In this document: positions 35,438 through 43,728 of the stretch, piece by piece
How positions within the stretch are numbered: position 1 is the stretch's first letter
Layout of the letters: the number at the start of each line of letters is the position of its first letter
Assembly: GCF_018417595.1 (NCBI RefSeq)
Contig: NZ_CP070982.1
Span: 2,629,501-2,693,500 of the forward strand
Source: Pseudomonas entomophila
Lineage (GTDB): Bacteria > Pseudomonadota > Gammaproteobacteria > Pseudomonadales > Pseudomonadaceae
Direction of reading: 5' to 3'
DNA length: 64,000 nt
Notes under the pieces: model-generated
What the model was told of the DNA's origin: nothing
Databases searched by the model: none
Seen by the model: the letters and a program-made list of their open reading frames with translations, nothing else
Translations under genes and position numbers: made by a program

Positions 35438-36141
35438 GCGGCCAGGGTGAGGCCTGGCTGCTGTCGCCCCACTGCGACGACATCGCCTATTCGTTGGCGG
35501 GGCGCTTGCTGAGCGGGGCGGAGCGAGGGCAGGGCGTGCGCCTGCTGACGATCTTTTCCCAGAGCCGTTTCGCCCCTTACGCGCCGACGCTGAATACCCA
35601 GGCGCAGATTTCCAGCTGGCGCCAGGCAGAAGAAGCGCGTTTCTGCGCCGCGCTGCACCTGGCCCACGAGTGCCTGGACCTGGCCGAAGCCCCGCTGCGC
35701 GGCTACCCCGATGTCGATTCGCTGTTCATCGTCGACGGCGAGCCACCTGACGACCCGGTGCTCGAACGCCTGGAACAGCGGCTGCGCCAGTGCCTGGAGC
35801 AGGCCCGGCCGGCCAGGGTCTATGCGCCACTGGGGATAGGCGGGCATGTCGACCACCTGCTCACGCGCCGGGCCGCGCAGCGGGTGTTCGCCGAGGTCTG
35901 CCCGCTGCTGTTCTATGAAGACTTGCCCTATGCCGGCGAGTTGTCGGCAGACGCACTGGCGCAGCAATTGGCGCGCGCCGCCCAAGGCTTGCAGCCGTTG
36001 CTCACGCCGGTGGCCGACTGGCTGCCGGAAAAGCTCAGGCACCTGGCCGGCTATGCCTCCCAGGTGGCGGAAAAAGACCTGGCCTCGGTGGCAACCCATG
36101 CTCATTTGATTGGAGGTGAACGTGTCTGGACCCTTGGCTGA
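35434..36141 (+). CDS. PIG-L family N-deacetylase (BtrD-like role)
   Basis: 235 residues from ATG 35434. The zinc-site motif reads LLSPHCDDIAYS (H13, D15, D16) and the second metal motif GIGGHVDHLLTRR (H138, D140, H141), the expected PIG-L pair. The family removes N-acetyl from GlcNAc glycosides: GlcNAc-PI, mycothiol precursors, and 2'-N-acetylparomamine in aminoglycoside synthesis. Following a GT4 gene in an operon with DOI synthase, deacetylation of a GlcNAc-aminocyclitol is the natural proposal. It overlaps the GT4 gene by 4 bp and the GT2 gene by 20 bp. Confidence 0.83.
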   Translation: MSGQGEAWLLSPHCDDIAYSLAGRLLSGAERGQGVRLLTIFSQSRFAPYAPTLNTQAQISSWRQAEEARFCAALHLAHECLDLAEAPLRGYPDVDSLFIVDGEPPDDPVLERLEQRLRQCLEQARPARVYAPLGIGGHVDHLLTRRAAQRVFAEVCPLLFYEDLPYAGELSADALAQQLARAAQGLQPLLTPVADWLPEKLRHLAGYASQVAEKDLASVATHAHLIGGERVWTLG

Positions 36142-36931
36142 CATCTGTATCCTGACGTTTGCCGTGGATCGCCCGCAGGCCTTGGCGCGCTGTATTGCCA
36201 GCGTCGCCGCGCAGCAGGGCGGCCTGCGTGTCGAGCATCGTATCCTGTCCGAGCGGGTCCTGGCACTGCAGGCGCATCCGGCGCTGGTGGGATGGCGGGA
36301 GTGGGTGGTGTGGCAGCCGCTCGAAGGGCAGCCTTTCCAGGGTGCTTCCTCTCAGCGCATGGCGCGCCTGCGGGCCGCGGCGCTGGCCCAGGTGGAGCAA
36401 CCGCTGGTGGCGTTCCTCGATGATGACAACGCACTCGAGCCCGAGCATCTGCAGACCCTCTGCCAGTGCCTGGAAGACCCGCAGCTGCAGGCGGCCCATG
36501 CCTGGCGCCAGGTGCTCAACCCGGACGGCACGCCGTTCCCGTTCACCCATTACCCCTGGCACGACGATCCGGTGGTGGCCAACAGGATGTACCGCTGGGG
36601 CCTGGCCCACGGTATTTTCAGCCCCGGCAGCCCGGTGATGCGCGATGGTGTGCGTGGCCCCGAAGAGCCCGACAGTTGCGCCACCGTGGACATGAACGAA
36701 TGGCTGTTCCGCACCGAGTGCCTGCGCAACCTGGGCTTCGACGAACGCTTCAGCCAGCGCGAGGTGGACCTGCGGGTCGGTGAAGACGACAAGCTGTTCC
36801 AGCGGGTGCGCGAGCGTGGGGTGAAGTTCGCCTGCTCCGAGCGCGCCACCGTGCGCTACTACCTGGGCGGCGTGTCCAACCTGCGTCAGACCAGCGGCCC
36901 GACCCAGGCCAGCGCCGGAGCCCACCCATGA
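36122..36931 (+). CDS. GT2 family glycosyltransferase
   Basis: 269 residues from a GTG at 36122 with GGAGG 5 bp upstream; it begins inside the deacetylase gene. The GT-A start ICILTFAVDRPQALARCIAS and the metal motif LVAFLDDDNALEPEHL (DDD at residues 100-102) are clear. ATVDMNEWLFRTECLRNLGF and VGEDDKLFQRVRERG (ED motif) occur later. It would add a further sugar to the product, possibly the heptose from the hddA-hddC pathway, though GDP-heptose users can belong to other families. Four-base overlap with the aminotransferase gene. Confidence 0.8.
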   Translation: MSGPLADICILTFAVDRPQALARCIASVAAQQGGLRVEHRILSERVLALQAHPALVGWREWVVWQPLEGQPFQGASSQRMARLRAAALAQVEQPLVAFLDDDNALEPEHLQTLCQCLEDPQLQAAHAWRQVLNPDGTPFPFTHYPWHDDPVVANRMYRWGLAHGIFSPGSPVMRDGVRGPEEPDSCATVDMNEWLFRTECLRNLGFDERFSQREVDLRVGEDDKLFQRVRERGVKFACSERATVRYYLGGVSNLRQTSGPTQASAGAHP

Positions 36932-38202
36932 GCGGCCTGGCACTGTTCGGTGGCACTGCGGTGCACAGCCAGGCCTGGCCACAATGGCCGCAGTCCACGG
37001 TGAAAAGTGAGCGTGCCCTGCTCACGGTGATGCGCAGCGGGCGCTGGTCGGTCAGCGGCCTGGAGACCGACGGCAGCCCGACCTGGGACCAGCGCTTCGC
37101 CGAAGCCTTCGCCCATTACAACGGCGTGCGCCACTGTGTGCCCACGGCCAACGGCACCAGCGCCCTGATGGCGGCCATGCAGGCCCTGGGCATCGGCGCC
37201 GGGGACGAGGTGATCGTCCCGGGCCTGACCTGGGTGGCCTGTGCCAGCGCGGTGCTGGCGATCAACGCGGTGCCGGTCATCGTCGATATCGACCCCCATT
37301 CGCTGTGCCTCGACCCCCATGCGGTGGAGGCGGCGATCGGCCCGCGCACCCGGGCGATCATGGTGGTGCACCTGTACAACGCCATCGCCGACCTGGATGC
37401 GCTGCTGCCGATGGCCCGGCGCCACGGCCTGCACTTGATCGAGGATTGCGCCCAGGCCCATGGCGCCCAGTGGCGGGGGCGGCATGTGGGCAGTCTTGGC
37501 GCGGTCGGCACCTTCAGCATGCAGAACGGCAAGGTACTGACCAGTGGCGAGGGCGGCGCCTGCATCTGCGACGACCCTGACCTGGCCGCGCGGATCTTTC
37601 GCCTGCGCGCGGACGGTCGGCAACGGGTCACCGATGCGGTGTCGGCGGGCTACATGACGCTGGAGGAGGGCGGCCAGGGCTTTGCCCAGAACGCCTGCCT
37701 CAGTGAACCCCAGGCAGCGATCCTGCTCAGCCGCCTGGAAGACCTGGACCACGAGAACGCCCAGCGCGCCCGCCAGGCCCAACGCTTGCGCCTGTTCCTC
37801 CAGGAGATTGGCGGGTTCGCTTTCCAGAAGAGCGCCGAAGGCACCGAGCGGACCACCCTGTACCACTTTCCGGTGCGCCTGGAGGGCCCTGAGTTCGAGG
37901 GCGTGGCGATAGAGCAAGTGTGCCGGGCGCTGTCCGCCGAGCTGGGCTGCTGGGTGCACCCGCCTTATCCGCCGATGGACGCGTTCGCGGTGCTCGCCCC
38001 CGGCCATTCCCAGCGCCTGTTGACCGCACCGCGGGTGCCGCAACCGCTGCGATGCGCCCATGCCGCGCAGCGCCAGCATGTGATGCTGGCCCATTGGTTG
38101 TTCCTCGCCGACGACCTGGCCATGGTCCATGTCGCGCAGGCGTTCGCCAAGGTCAAGGAGCACGCGCACGAACTGCGTGCAGGTCAAGGAGATGGGCAAT
38201 GA
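36928..38202 (+). CDS. DegT-family PLP aminotransferase, scyllo-inosose/DOI aminotransferase type
   Basis: 424 residues. ALFGGTAV, WPQWP, LLTVMRSGRWSVSG, HCVPTANGTSALMAAMQALG, VIVPGLTWVACASAVLAINA and IMVVHLYNAIADLDALLPMA closely follow the L-glutamine:scyllo-inosose/DOI aminotransferases (StsC, NeoB, BtrS group), better than sugar-nucleotide DegT enzymes. The PLP Lys is K202 in MQNGKVLTSGEGGA; D173 in IEDCAQAHGA pairs with the pyridine nitrogen. In 2-deoxystreptamine synthesis one enzyme performs both transaminations (DOI to 2-deoxy-scyllo-inosamine, then amino-DOI to 2-deoxystreptamine). Stop overlaps the DOI synthase start by 4 bp. Confidence 0.88.
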   Translation: MSGLALFGGTAVHSQAWPQWPQSTVKSERALLTVMRSGRWSVSGLETDGSPTWDQRFAEAFAHYNGVRHCVPTANGTSALMAAMQALGIGAGDEVIVPGLTWVACASAVLAINAVPVIVDIDPHSLCLDPHAVEAAIGPRTRAIMVVHLYNAIADLDALLPMARRHGLHLIEDCAQAHGAQWRGRHVGSLGAVGTFSMQNGKVLTSGEGGACICDDPDLAARIFRLRADGRQRVTDAVSAGYMTLEEGGQGFAQNACLSEPQAAILLSRLEDLDHENAQRARQAQRLRLFLQEIGGFAFQKSAEGTERTTLYHFPVRLEGPEFEGVAIEQVCRALSAELGCWVHPPYPPMDAFAVLAPGHSQRLLTAPRVPQPLRCAHAAQRQHVMLAHWLFLADDLAMVHVAQAFAKVKEHAHELRAGQGDGQ

Positions 38203-39377
38203 ATTCGCTTCTACAGGATGTACCGGCGCGGCGTTCGACCCAGGAGCAGGCAGTGCGCGCCCTGGACTTCCGCTTCGGCGAGCGGCGCATGGAAATGCTG
38301 CTGGGCTACCGCTTCACCGAACAGATTGCCCAGCGGGTCAGCGAGCAGGCCGCGCATATCCTGCTGGTGGCCGATCGACGGGTCTACGAACTGTGGGGCG
38401 CGCCGTTGCTCGCCGCCCTGCAACGCCACTTGCCGGTGACCTGCCTGCTGGTGGAAGCGGTCGAGGCGGCCAAGACCCTCGGCGTGCTGCAGGGCTTGCT
38501 CGACCAGGCCGTGGCCGGTGGCGCGACCCGGCGCTCCGTGGTGGTGGCGTTCGGCGGCGGCCTGACCGGCAACCTGGCCGGCATGTTGGCTGGCCTGCTG
38601 TATCGCGGTATCCGCCTGGTGCACATCCCCACCACGTTGCTGGCGATGTCCGACTCGGTGCTGTCGCAGAAGCAGGCGGTGAACGGCACCGGGGCGAAGA
38701 ACATGTACGGCCTGTACCACCCGGCAAGCCTGTGCTGCGTCGATGTGCAGTACCTGCAGAGCCTGCCGGCGCCGGCGTTCTCCGCCGGGGTGGTGGAGTT
38801 GTGCAAGAACGGCCTGGCCTTCGATGCCGCGACCGTGCCGGCGCTCGAACGCCTGGCGGCGGATACGTCGCCGGCCGGCTGGATCGAGCTGGTCCAGCTG
38901 GGGATCCAGGCCAAGCAGCAACTGCTGCTGGACGACCCGCTGGAGCACGAGCTGGGCGTGGTGCTGGAGTATGGCCACACCGTTGGTCACGCCCTGGAAC
39001 TGGAGACCGGCAGCCTGACCCATGGTCATGCCGTCGGCCTGGGGATGCTGGTGGCCGCCGCCATCGCCCGGGAACGTGGCTGGCTCAGCGAACAGGAAGA
39101 ACACCTGCATGCCCGCCTGTTGCTGCGCTGCGGTGCGCCCTTGGGCCTGGAAAGCCCGCCGTCGTTCGACCAGGTCATGACGCGCCTGCGCCAGGACAAC
39201 AAGCGCGGGCGCATTCGCCTGAACGCCGGGCAATACCCCTTCGTGCTGCTGCGCGGCATCGGCCGGCCCGCCATGAGCCAGGGGCAGCCGCTGGTAGGGG
39301 TGGATGAAGGTGAGATCCGTCGGGCCTATGCCAAGTTGCAAGCGGGTTGCTACACCGCGCTGCGCCTTGCCGAGTGA
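38199..39377 (+). CDS. 2-deoxy-scyllo-inosose (DOI) synthase
   Basis: 392 residues, sugar phosphate cyclase family. It converts glucose-6-phosphate to DOI, the first committed step to 2-deoxystreptamine. Key segments are RRSVVVAFGGGLTGNLAGML (NAD site), LVHIPTTLLAMSDSVLSQKQ then AVNGTGAKN (K158, K167), VVELCKN (metal Glu E200), LEYGHTVGHALELE (H260) and THGHAVG (H275). SDSVLSxKQAVN and DNKRGRIRL are DOI-synthase patterns (BtrC, NeoC) and differ from the DSSVGGKTGVN of 3-dehydroquinate synthase. Odd point: the family HGE is HGH here (H277). ATG 38199 has AAGGAG at 8 bp and overlaps the aminotransferase stop. Confidence 0.88.
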   Translation: MNSLLQDVPARRSTQEQAVRALDFRFGERRMEMLLGYRFTEQIAQRVSEQAAHILLVADRRVYELWGAPLLAALQRHLPVTCLLVEAVEAAKTLGVLQGLLDQAVAGGATRRSVVVAFGGGLTGNLAGMLAGLLYRGIRLVHIPTTLLAMSDSVLSQKQAVNGTGAKNMYGLYHPASLCCVDVQYLQSLPAPAFSAGVVELCKNGLAFDAATVPALERLAADTSPAGWIELVQLGIQAKQQLLLDDPLEHELGVVLEYGHTVGHALELETGSLTHGHAVGLGMLVAAAIARERGWLSEQEEHLHARLLLRCGAPLGLESPPSFDQVMTRLRQDNKRGRIRLNAGQYPFVLLRGIGRPAMSQGQPLVGVDEGEIRRAYAKLQAGCYTALRLAE

Positions 39378-39414
39378 CCCATCCTGACCACCGCTGGCGA
39401 TAAGGAATGGCGTG

Positions 39415-40773
39415 ATGCCCGAACCGAGTTTCAACCTGGCCTGGGTGGATGAAGCCCGCCTGGCCGATGCCATCGACCAGGCCAACCGCGAGCAGCGGCC
39501 GCTGTACCTGATCGTGCTCGCCACCAAGCCGTGCTACATCAAGCTGGCCAGCCTGGTGCTGGCCTGCGAGGCGGTGCGGTTGCCGTTCCTGCTGGTCGAC
39601 AGTGGCCAGCACTATGACCCGGTGCTGACCCAGGCCAGGGAGGAGCTGGGCTACGAGCACCTGCTGGCGGTGAGCTTCGGCATCCGTGGCACCTTGCTGG
39701 GGCGCACCGCGCAGCTGGCGTTGGCCATCGAAAAGCTGGACGCCCAGCTCAAGGCCGGCGGCCTGCGCCAGAGCGCGGTGCCGCTGGTGTCCGGAGACAC
39801 CGCCACGGCGGCGATGTTCGCCCAGTTCTGGTACCTGGCCCATGGCGCGCGCAGCGTGCACATCGAGGCCGGGCTGCGCAGCTATGGGCCGGACCGTGGG
39901 GCCTGGACAAACCTGCAGGACCTGGCCGAGCAACGCCAGCTGCGGTGGCAGCGCTTTTGCGAGGAACCGTTCCCCGAGGGGGTCTGCACCACCCTGGCCA
40001 GTGTGGTCGGCGACCTGCTATTGGCCCCGGTTGAGCGCAATGTCGAGCACCTGCTGCGCGAGGGCTACCCGCTGCCGCAGCTGCGCCAGGTCGGCTCGCT
40101 GAGCAGCGACGCGGTGCGCCTGGCCCTGCCACGGGCGGCGCGCAGCCCGTTGTTCAGCCTGTACCCGGAGTTGGCCCAGGGGCATTGGTTGCGGGTCGAC
40201 CTGCACCGGCGCGAGAACATGACCGCCCAGGCCCTGCAGGCGGTCCTGCAGGGCCTGGGGCGGCTGGCCATCGACGGTGTGCAAGTGGTGCTGGTGCGCA
40301 CCAACGCCCTCGACGGCGCACTGGTCCAGCATCAGCTTGCCGGCCTGTTGGACGAAGTTCGGCTCAAAGGCGTGGTGGTACAGCCGATGTGGCCGCACTA
40401 CACCGATGTCATCCACTTCCTCACCTCCGGCCATTGCCTGGCGCTGTACACCGACAGCGGCGGCCTGCAAGAGGAGGCCACGGTGCTGGGCGTGCCTTGC
40501 CTGACCTGCCGCCTGAGCACCGACCGCCCGGAAACCGTGCTCGATGCACAAAGCAACCTGCTGCTGCCGCCGCTATCGGCGGCGTTTGTCCATCGCCACC
40601 TGCGCGATGTGCTGACACGCCCGGTGGCCGAGGCCTGGCCGGGCTTGCAGCGCGGCCGCACGCTCTATGGCCAGGCCGTGGGGCAGGGTATCGCCGAACT
40701 GCTCAAGGTGTACGAGGCACCCGCCGTGCTGGCGGGGGCCCAGGCACAGTACCTGCCGCGGGTGCCAGAATGA
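39415..40773 (+). CDS. UDP-GlcNAc 2-epimerase (WecB)-like protein
   Basis: 452 residues, GT-B-like epimerase fold. PLVSGDTATAAMFAQF (GDT at 127-129), SVHIEAGLRSYGP (149-161), EEPFPEGVCTTLASVVGDLL, LRVDLHRRENM and LYTDSGGLQEEATVLGVPCL followed by TCR match the WecB/NeuC superfamily, though the sequence is diverged and has an extra segment after EAGLRS. Classical members interconvert UDP-GlcNAc and UDP-ManNAc or hydrolyse it. Here it may set the amino-sugar donor for the pathway's glycosyltransferases. ATG 39415 follows AAGGA. It is 37 bp after DOI synthase, the only real gap inside the operon. Confidence 0.75.
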   Translation: MPEPSFNLAWVDEARLADAIDQANREQRPLYLIVLATKPCYIKLASLVLACEAVRLPFLLVDSGQHYDPVLTQAREELGYEHLLAVSFGIRGTLLGRTAQLALAIEKLDAQLKAGGLRQSAVPLVSGDTATAAMFAQFWYLAHGARSVHIEAGLRSYGPDRGAWTNLQDLAEQRQLRWQRFCEEPFPEGVCTTLASVVGDLLLAPVERNVEHLLREGYPLPQLRQVGSLSSDAVRLALPRAARSPLFSLYPELAQGHWLRVDLHRRENMTAQALQAVLQGLGRLAIDGVQVVLVRTNALDGALVQHQLAGLLDEVRLKGVVVQPMWPHYTDVIHFLTSGHCLALYTDSGGLQEEATVLGVPCLTCRLSTDRPETVLDAQSNLLLPPLSAAFVHRHLRDVLTRPVAEAWPGLQRGRTLYGQAVGQGIAELLKVYEAPAVLAGAQAQYLPRVPE

Positions 40774-42662
40774 ACCGCCCGGCGCAGGTCACCACCGCCG
40801 AGGCTGCGTCTGCGCGCCTGTGTGGTGGGCTGGGCGGTGGCGTGGGCGATCTGCGGCCCTGGCTGTCGCCCATGTGTCAGGCCCTGGGGCTCGAGGCCGA
40901 CCACCTGCCGTCCACCGCGCACAGCCACACACTGTGGTGCGGCGAGCTGCTCAACCGCGCCCAGTTGCAGGACTGGCTGGGCTTGGCGGCGCAGCCGTGT
41001 ACCGATGACGAGCTGCTGACCCAGGCGTTCCTGGCCTGGGGCGAAGTGGCGACCCTGAACAGGATCGACGGCAAGTTCGCCCTGGCGCACTGGAACGCCG
41101 AGCGACAGCGGCTGGTCCTGGCCTGCGACCGTACCACGCAGTTCACGGTGTTCTACGGCCGACTGAATGAGCACTGGTTGTTCAGCAGCGACTTCGGCGC
41201 CTTCCGCCCGTTGCACCGGCAACTGGAAGTGGACCGGCAGACGCTGGCGCTGTTTGTGCGCTACGGTTTCGTTCCCGCGCCGCAAACCCTCTACCGGCAG
41301 GTGCGCAAGCTGCAGCCCGGCCACTGGGTGTCGCTGTCGGCCCAGGACGCCGATGAAGTGGCGCAACAGCCCTATGCGCCTTCATCCTGGGCGTACCTGC
41401 CGACCACCCAGCGCAAGCCCATCGAGGCAGGGCCCGCCACGCAGGTCTTCGAGCGCCATCTGCTGGCGGCCGTCGCAGCGCGGCAGGACGGCTCCACGAC
41501 AGGTGCCTTCATGTCCAGCGGGTTCGACTCGACCCTGGGCGCGGCGCTGCTGCAGAAAATCCAGGGCAAGCCCATCCACACCTTCACCGCAGGCTTCCAG
41601 GGCATGCATTGCAACGAGGCCCCGGACGCTGCGGCCATTGCCCGTCACCTGGGAACCCTGCACCACGAGATCCGGCTCGATGACGCGGCGCTGGCAGGTG
41701 TGGTGCCTGAAATCCCCAATGCCTATGGCGAACCCCTGGCCGACTCGTCGCAACTGCCCTCGATGCTGTTGGCCCGCGCCGCCAGCGAGTACGTCGACAC
41801 GGTGTTCGCCGGCGATGGCGCCGATTGCGTGCTGGGCGAGTACGCCCAGCGCCTGGACATGTACCGCAGCGTGCTTCGTGCACGCCGCTTGCCAGCTTGG
41901 GGCAGGGCTGCACTGGGCCGCGGCCTGGAGCTGGCCGAACGGTGCTCGACGCCGCTGGCGACAAGCCTGGCCCGTTGGCTCGGTCGACGCCTGGCGTTGG
42001 ACGACCCCGGCCGTGACGCTTTCGAGGATGTACGTGGCGTGTTGGCCGCCAATGGCCTGGGGCAGGTGGAGCGTGTGCTGGGCGCACGGGTGCTGGACCC
42101 CGGGCGCCTGGTGCTCGGCACAGACTGGCTGGATATTCCCTGGCCGGGGACCGGCACAGAGCCACCCAGGTTGTCGGTGCTGCTCGACCAGTTGGTGCAG
42201 GTGCAGGGGGAAATCCTCATCGCGCCAGTGACGCAGAAGACCATCGGTGCCTGCGATCACGCCGGCCTGCGGGTGGCCATGCCGTTTCTCGACGGGGCGC
42301 TGCTGGACTTCGCCAGGGGCTTGCCCCACCCCCTCAAGCACCGCAAGAACACCTCCAAGTGGCTGCTGCGCCAGGTGGCCTACCAATACATCCCCAGGGC
42401 CTTGCTCGAGCGCAGGAAGCTGGGCTTCAGCATCTGGGTGAGCCCGCTGCTGCGCCATCACTTGCGCGACTGGGCCGAGCACCTGCTGGCACCTGGGCGC
42501 CTGCGCGACGAAGGCTTTTTCGACGTGGCCCAGGTGCGGTGGGAGTGGAAGCGGTTGCTGCACCACGGCGAGCACTTCAGGGAAGAGCGGTTGTGGTCGG
42601 TGCTGATGTTTCAACAATGGCTCGACACCAGCCGGGCCTTCAGCTTGCGGGGGAACGGATGA
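40770..42662 (+). CDS. Asparagine-synthetase-like ATP-dependent ligase without glutaminase Cys
   Basis: 630 residues from ATG 40770. The N-terminal half is a GATase-2-like domain (RIDGKFALAHWNAERQRLVL, then ACDRTTQF) but begins MNRP, so the Cys that must follow the initiator Met in glutamine-using enzymes is absent. The C-terminal synthetase domain is intact: FMSSGFDSTLGAALL (PP-loop, 249-254), VFAGDGADCVLGEY, and LRVAMPFLDGALLDFARGLP. The family adenylates a carboxylate and then forms an amide. Loss of the Cys resembles beta-lactam synthetases, or a ligase using free ammonia or an amine of the substrate. It could acylate an amine of the aminocyclitol. ATGA overlaps on both sides. Confidence 0.8.
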   Translation: MNRPAQVTTAEAASARLCGGLGGGVGDLRPWLSPMCQALGLEADHLPSTAHSHTLWCGELLNRAQLQDWLGLAAQPCTDDELLTQAFLAWGEVATLNRIDGKFALAHWNAERQRLVLACDRTTQFTVFYGRLNEHWLFSSDFGAFRPLHRQLEVDRQTLALFVRYGFVPAPQTLYRQVRKLQPGHWVSLSAQDADEVAQQPYAPSSWAYLPTTQRKPIEAGPATQVFERHLLAAVAARQDGSTTGAFMSSGFDSTLGAALLQKIQGKPIHTFTAGFQGMHCNEAPDAAAIARHLGTLHHEIRLDDAALAGVVPEIPNAYGEPLADSSQLPSMLLARAASEYVDTVFAGDGADCVLGEYAQRLDMYRSVLRARRLPAWGRAALGRGLELAERCSTPLATSLARWLGRRLALDDPGRDAFEDVRGVLAANGLGQVERVLGARVLDPGRLVLGTDWLDIPWPGTGTEPPRLSVLLDQLVQVQGEILIAPVTQKTIGACDHAGLRVAMPFLDGALLDFARGLPHPLKHRKNTSKWLLRQVAYQYIPRALLERRKLGFSIWVSPLLRHHLRDWAEHLLAPGRLRDEGFFDVAQVRWEWKRLLHHGEHFREERLWSVLMFQQWLDTSRAFSLRGNG

Positions 42663-43705
42663 GCGCGATACGAACGGCCTTGATCGGCTGCGGCACGGTG
42701 TGCGACTGGCACCTGGAGGAGCTGGACAAGCTCAGGGACCTGTTCGACGTGCGTTGCCTGTGCGACAGCGTGCCGGGCAAGGCCCAGGCGCTGGCGCAGA
42801 AGTGGCGGGTGGCGGGTTGGAGCGAGGACTTCCAGCAGGTGCTGGACGACCCGCTGATCGAGTGTGTGTGGATCCTGACGCCGCCCTTCAACCATGCCGA
42901 ACTCGCCATCGCGGCGCTGCGGGCCAACAAGCACGTGTTCTGCGAAAAGCCCCTGGCCAAGACCTCGGCGCAATGCCAGGAGGTGGTGCGGGTGGCCGAG
43001 GACAGCCAGCGGGTGTTCCTGCTGGGCTACCCGATGCGCTTTTCCGCCGATGCCGGCAACCTGCGCAAGGTCGTGCAAAGCGGCGTGCTGGGGCGCCCGG
43101 TGGTGCTGCGGGATGTCTGGGCGGTGTGCAAGGGCGCCGACAGCCCGGCCATCCACGATGCCGAGCTGGGCGGCGGGGTGGTGTTCGAACACACCCACTG
43201 GCTGGACTTCGTGACCTGGATGTTCGGCCCGGCACGCAAGGTCTACGCCTCAACCCGCAAGCTCAAGCTGGGGCCGACCAGCGCCCACGACACGGTGATC
43301 GCGGTCATCGATTTCGTCTCCGGCGACCAGGCGCTGTGGTCGGAGTCCTGGGCCGCCAGCGGCCTGGGCTGGGAGCCCTTGTGCGTGGGGCGCGCCGGGA
43401 TCCGCCCGACCTTCGACGTGGTCGGCGAGCAGGGCGTGCTGCAGTTCCCCAACGCCCGGGGCGAGAAGGTCTTGAGCCTGTATCGCTACGACCGGCCCGA
43501 ACAGCCGGTCAGCACCTGGAACTGGCAGCACGACTGGGGCACCAACGACGACGCCTTCCCCAATGAACACAGGCACTTGTATGCCTGCATCCGCCATGGC
43601 ACGCCGCCAGTGTGCCAGGCCCGCGACGGCCTGCGCGCGGTGCAGCTGGCCGAAGCCATTCTCGAATCCAGCCGCAGCGGCCAGCCGGTGTTCCTGCAGC
43701 CATAG
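42659..43705 (+). CDS. Gfo/Idh/MocA family NAD(P)-dependent oxidoreductase
   Basis: 348 residues from ATG 42659. The Rossmann start IRTALIGCGTVCDWHLEELD and the signature HVFCEKPLAKTSAQCQEVVR (EKP catalytic Lys) define the family, followed by VFEHTHWLDFVTWMFGPARK, where a His is likely catalytic. Members oxidise cyclitols (inositol dehydrogenase; StrI-type in streptomycin-family pathways) or sugars. In this operon it could oxidise an aminocyclitol or sugar hydroxyl before transamination, as an alternative or complement to the radical SAM enzyme. It is the last of ten coupled genes; the giant LamG gene starts 23 bp later. Confidence 0.85.
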   Translation: MSAIRTALIGCGTVCDWHLEELDKLRDLFDVRCLCDSVPGKAQALAQKWRVAGWSEDFQQVLDDPLIECVWILTPPFNHAELAIAALRANKHVFCEKPLAKTSAQCQEVVRVAEDSQRVFLLGYPMRFSADAGNLRKVVQSGVLGRPVVLRDVWAVCKGADSPAIHDAELGGGVVFEHTHWLDFVTWMFGPARKVYASTRKLKLGPTSAHDTVIAVIDFVSGDQALWSESWAASGLGWEPLCVGRAGIRPTFDVVGEQGVLQFPNARGEKVLSLYRYDRPEQPVSTWNWQHDWGTNDDAFPNEHRHLYACIRHGTPPVCQARDGLRAVQLAEAILESSRSGQPVFLQP

Positions 43706-43728
43706 CCGATCAACAGGGAGGGGATAGC

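Noticed and set aside
36928..38202. ArnB/WecE-type sugar-nucleotide aminotransferase for exopolysaccharide
   Set aside because: The conserved phrases match the scyllo-inosose/DOI aminotransferase group better, and the next gene is a DOI synthase.
38199..39377. 3-Dehydroquinate synthase (aroB)
   Set aside because: The DSSVGGKTGVN motif of that enzyme is replaced by SDSVLSQKQAVN, and the neighbouring genes fit DOI synthesis.
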